NCBI RefSeq assembly: GCF_023898315.1
Contig: NC_064617.1
Location: 719,188,702-719,252,701, forward strand
Reading direction: 5' to 3'
DNA: 64,000 nucleotides
DNA from: Schistocerca nitens
Taxonomy: Eukaryota > Arthropoda > Insecta > Orthoptera > Acrididae
Each line of letters begins with the position of its first letter. Within the stretch, counting starts at the first letter, position 1. The notes under the pieces were generated by a model. The model searched no databases. It had not been told where the DNA came from and saw only the letters and a list, made by a program, of their open reading frames with translations. The translations under genes and the position numbers were made by a program. Positions 63,876 to 64,000 of the stretch are shown in pieces.

Positions 63876-64000
63876 GAAATTTTAATACCTTGGTAGCCGC
63901 ACGTCTCGTAGCGGTGTAAGCACTACGGAAAAGAATGCTGCTACGCCGTTTCCTGGCACTGCAGTGCTTTAAACAGTAGCAGTTGCATGTGTCGGGAGGA

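Larger units (their letters stand above)
26507..64000 (+). repeat. Tandem tRNA gene array (1456-bp unit) interrupted by five LINEs
   Basis: The undisturbed unit runs from one tRNA-Ser(CGA) start at 61102 to the next at 62558, exactly 1456 bp, and the partial unit to the window end keeps the same period. Gene order is Ser(CGA), 533-bp spacer, Lys-like(TTC), 131 bp, Ser(AGA), 344 bp, Lys(TTT), 138 bp, Ser(CGA). Array segments outside the LINEs and their tails are 26507-27046, 32785-33402, 38810-39634, 45740-47008, 53031-54492 and 60661-64000. The spacers are nearly identical between units, implying concerted evolution. The 90-codon frame that recurs in each 533-bp spacer is carried by repetition and is not treated as a gene. 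Confidence 0.95.

Overview
This looks like nuclear DNA of an insect, most likely an orthopteran of the Schistocerca (locust) type. It holds no bacterial-style operons. It contains eukaryotic nuclear tRNA genes with internal A and B boxes, degenerate RTE, hAT, mariner, Penelope-like and Polinton-type sequences, and a tRNA-derived SINE that I recognise as typical of locust genomes (genus-level call is inference). No host protein-coding gene was recognised.

Layout. 1-9.5 kb: AT-rich intergenic DNA with a broken Mutator-like transposase fragment at the left edge and one SINE fragment with its own target-site duplication. 9.5-24.6 kb: a transposon graveyard. It has two decayed RTE-type LINE copies (the first split by an apparently intact Tc1-type transposon), a Penelope-like RT fragment, a long decayed hAT transposase, an unrecognised 187-aa ORF, and a mariner-derived foldback element with 151-bp inverted repeats. 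24.7-26.5 kb: a fossil protein-primed family-B DNA polymerase (minus strand) and a decayed LINE RT fragment that abuts the next region.

26.5-64 kb: a tandem tRNA gene array. The clean unit, seen at the right end, is exactly 1456 bp and carries tRNA-Ser(CGA), a degenerate tRNA-Lys-like gene with anticodon TTC, tRNA-Ser(AGA) and tRNA-Lys(TTT), all on the + strand. Five nearly complete two-ORF, APE-endonuclease LINEs (5.4-5.9 kb each) lie inside tRNA-Ser genes, all in the tRNA's own orientation. They fall into three families: A (three copies, in Ser(AGA)), B (one, in Ser(CGA)) and C (one, in Ser(AGA)). ORF1 has an RRM-like region and a CCHC zinc knuckle. ORF2 has an endonuclease, a reverse transcriptase (YADD) and a C-terminal CCHC motif. 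The RT wording resembles the Tx1/L1 group; the Dada-type elements that target small RNA genes are the closest precedent I know.

The most unusual feature is the LINE 3' tails. They are not plain poly(A). They are strings of poly(A) tracts alternating with pieces of tRNA genes: Arg(TCG), Lys(CTT), Ser(CGA), Ser(AGA), and iterated copies of the D-arm motif GAGTGGTTAAGGCGT. Most pieces start at one of two places, the D-loop (end of the A box) or the T-arm (B box), which are also where the elements join the host tRNA genes. I read these tails as either a record of previous insertion sites (serial 3' transduction) or repeated priming on the cut target. Family B shows a perfect 34-bp target-site duplication. 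The family A copies instead lack about 50 bp of target. Copies A2 and A3 share identical junctions and an abnormal flank, so they were spread by array duplication rather than by separate insertions. C1 has both ORFs intact and is the best candidate for an active element; A3 has open ORFs but has lost a catalytic endonuclease Asp.
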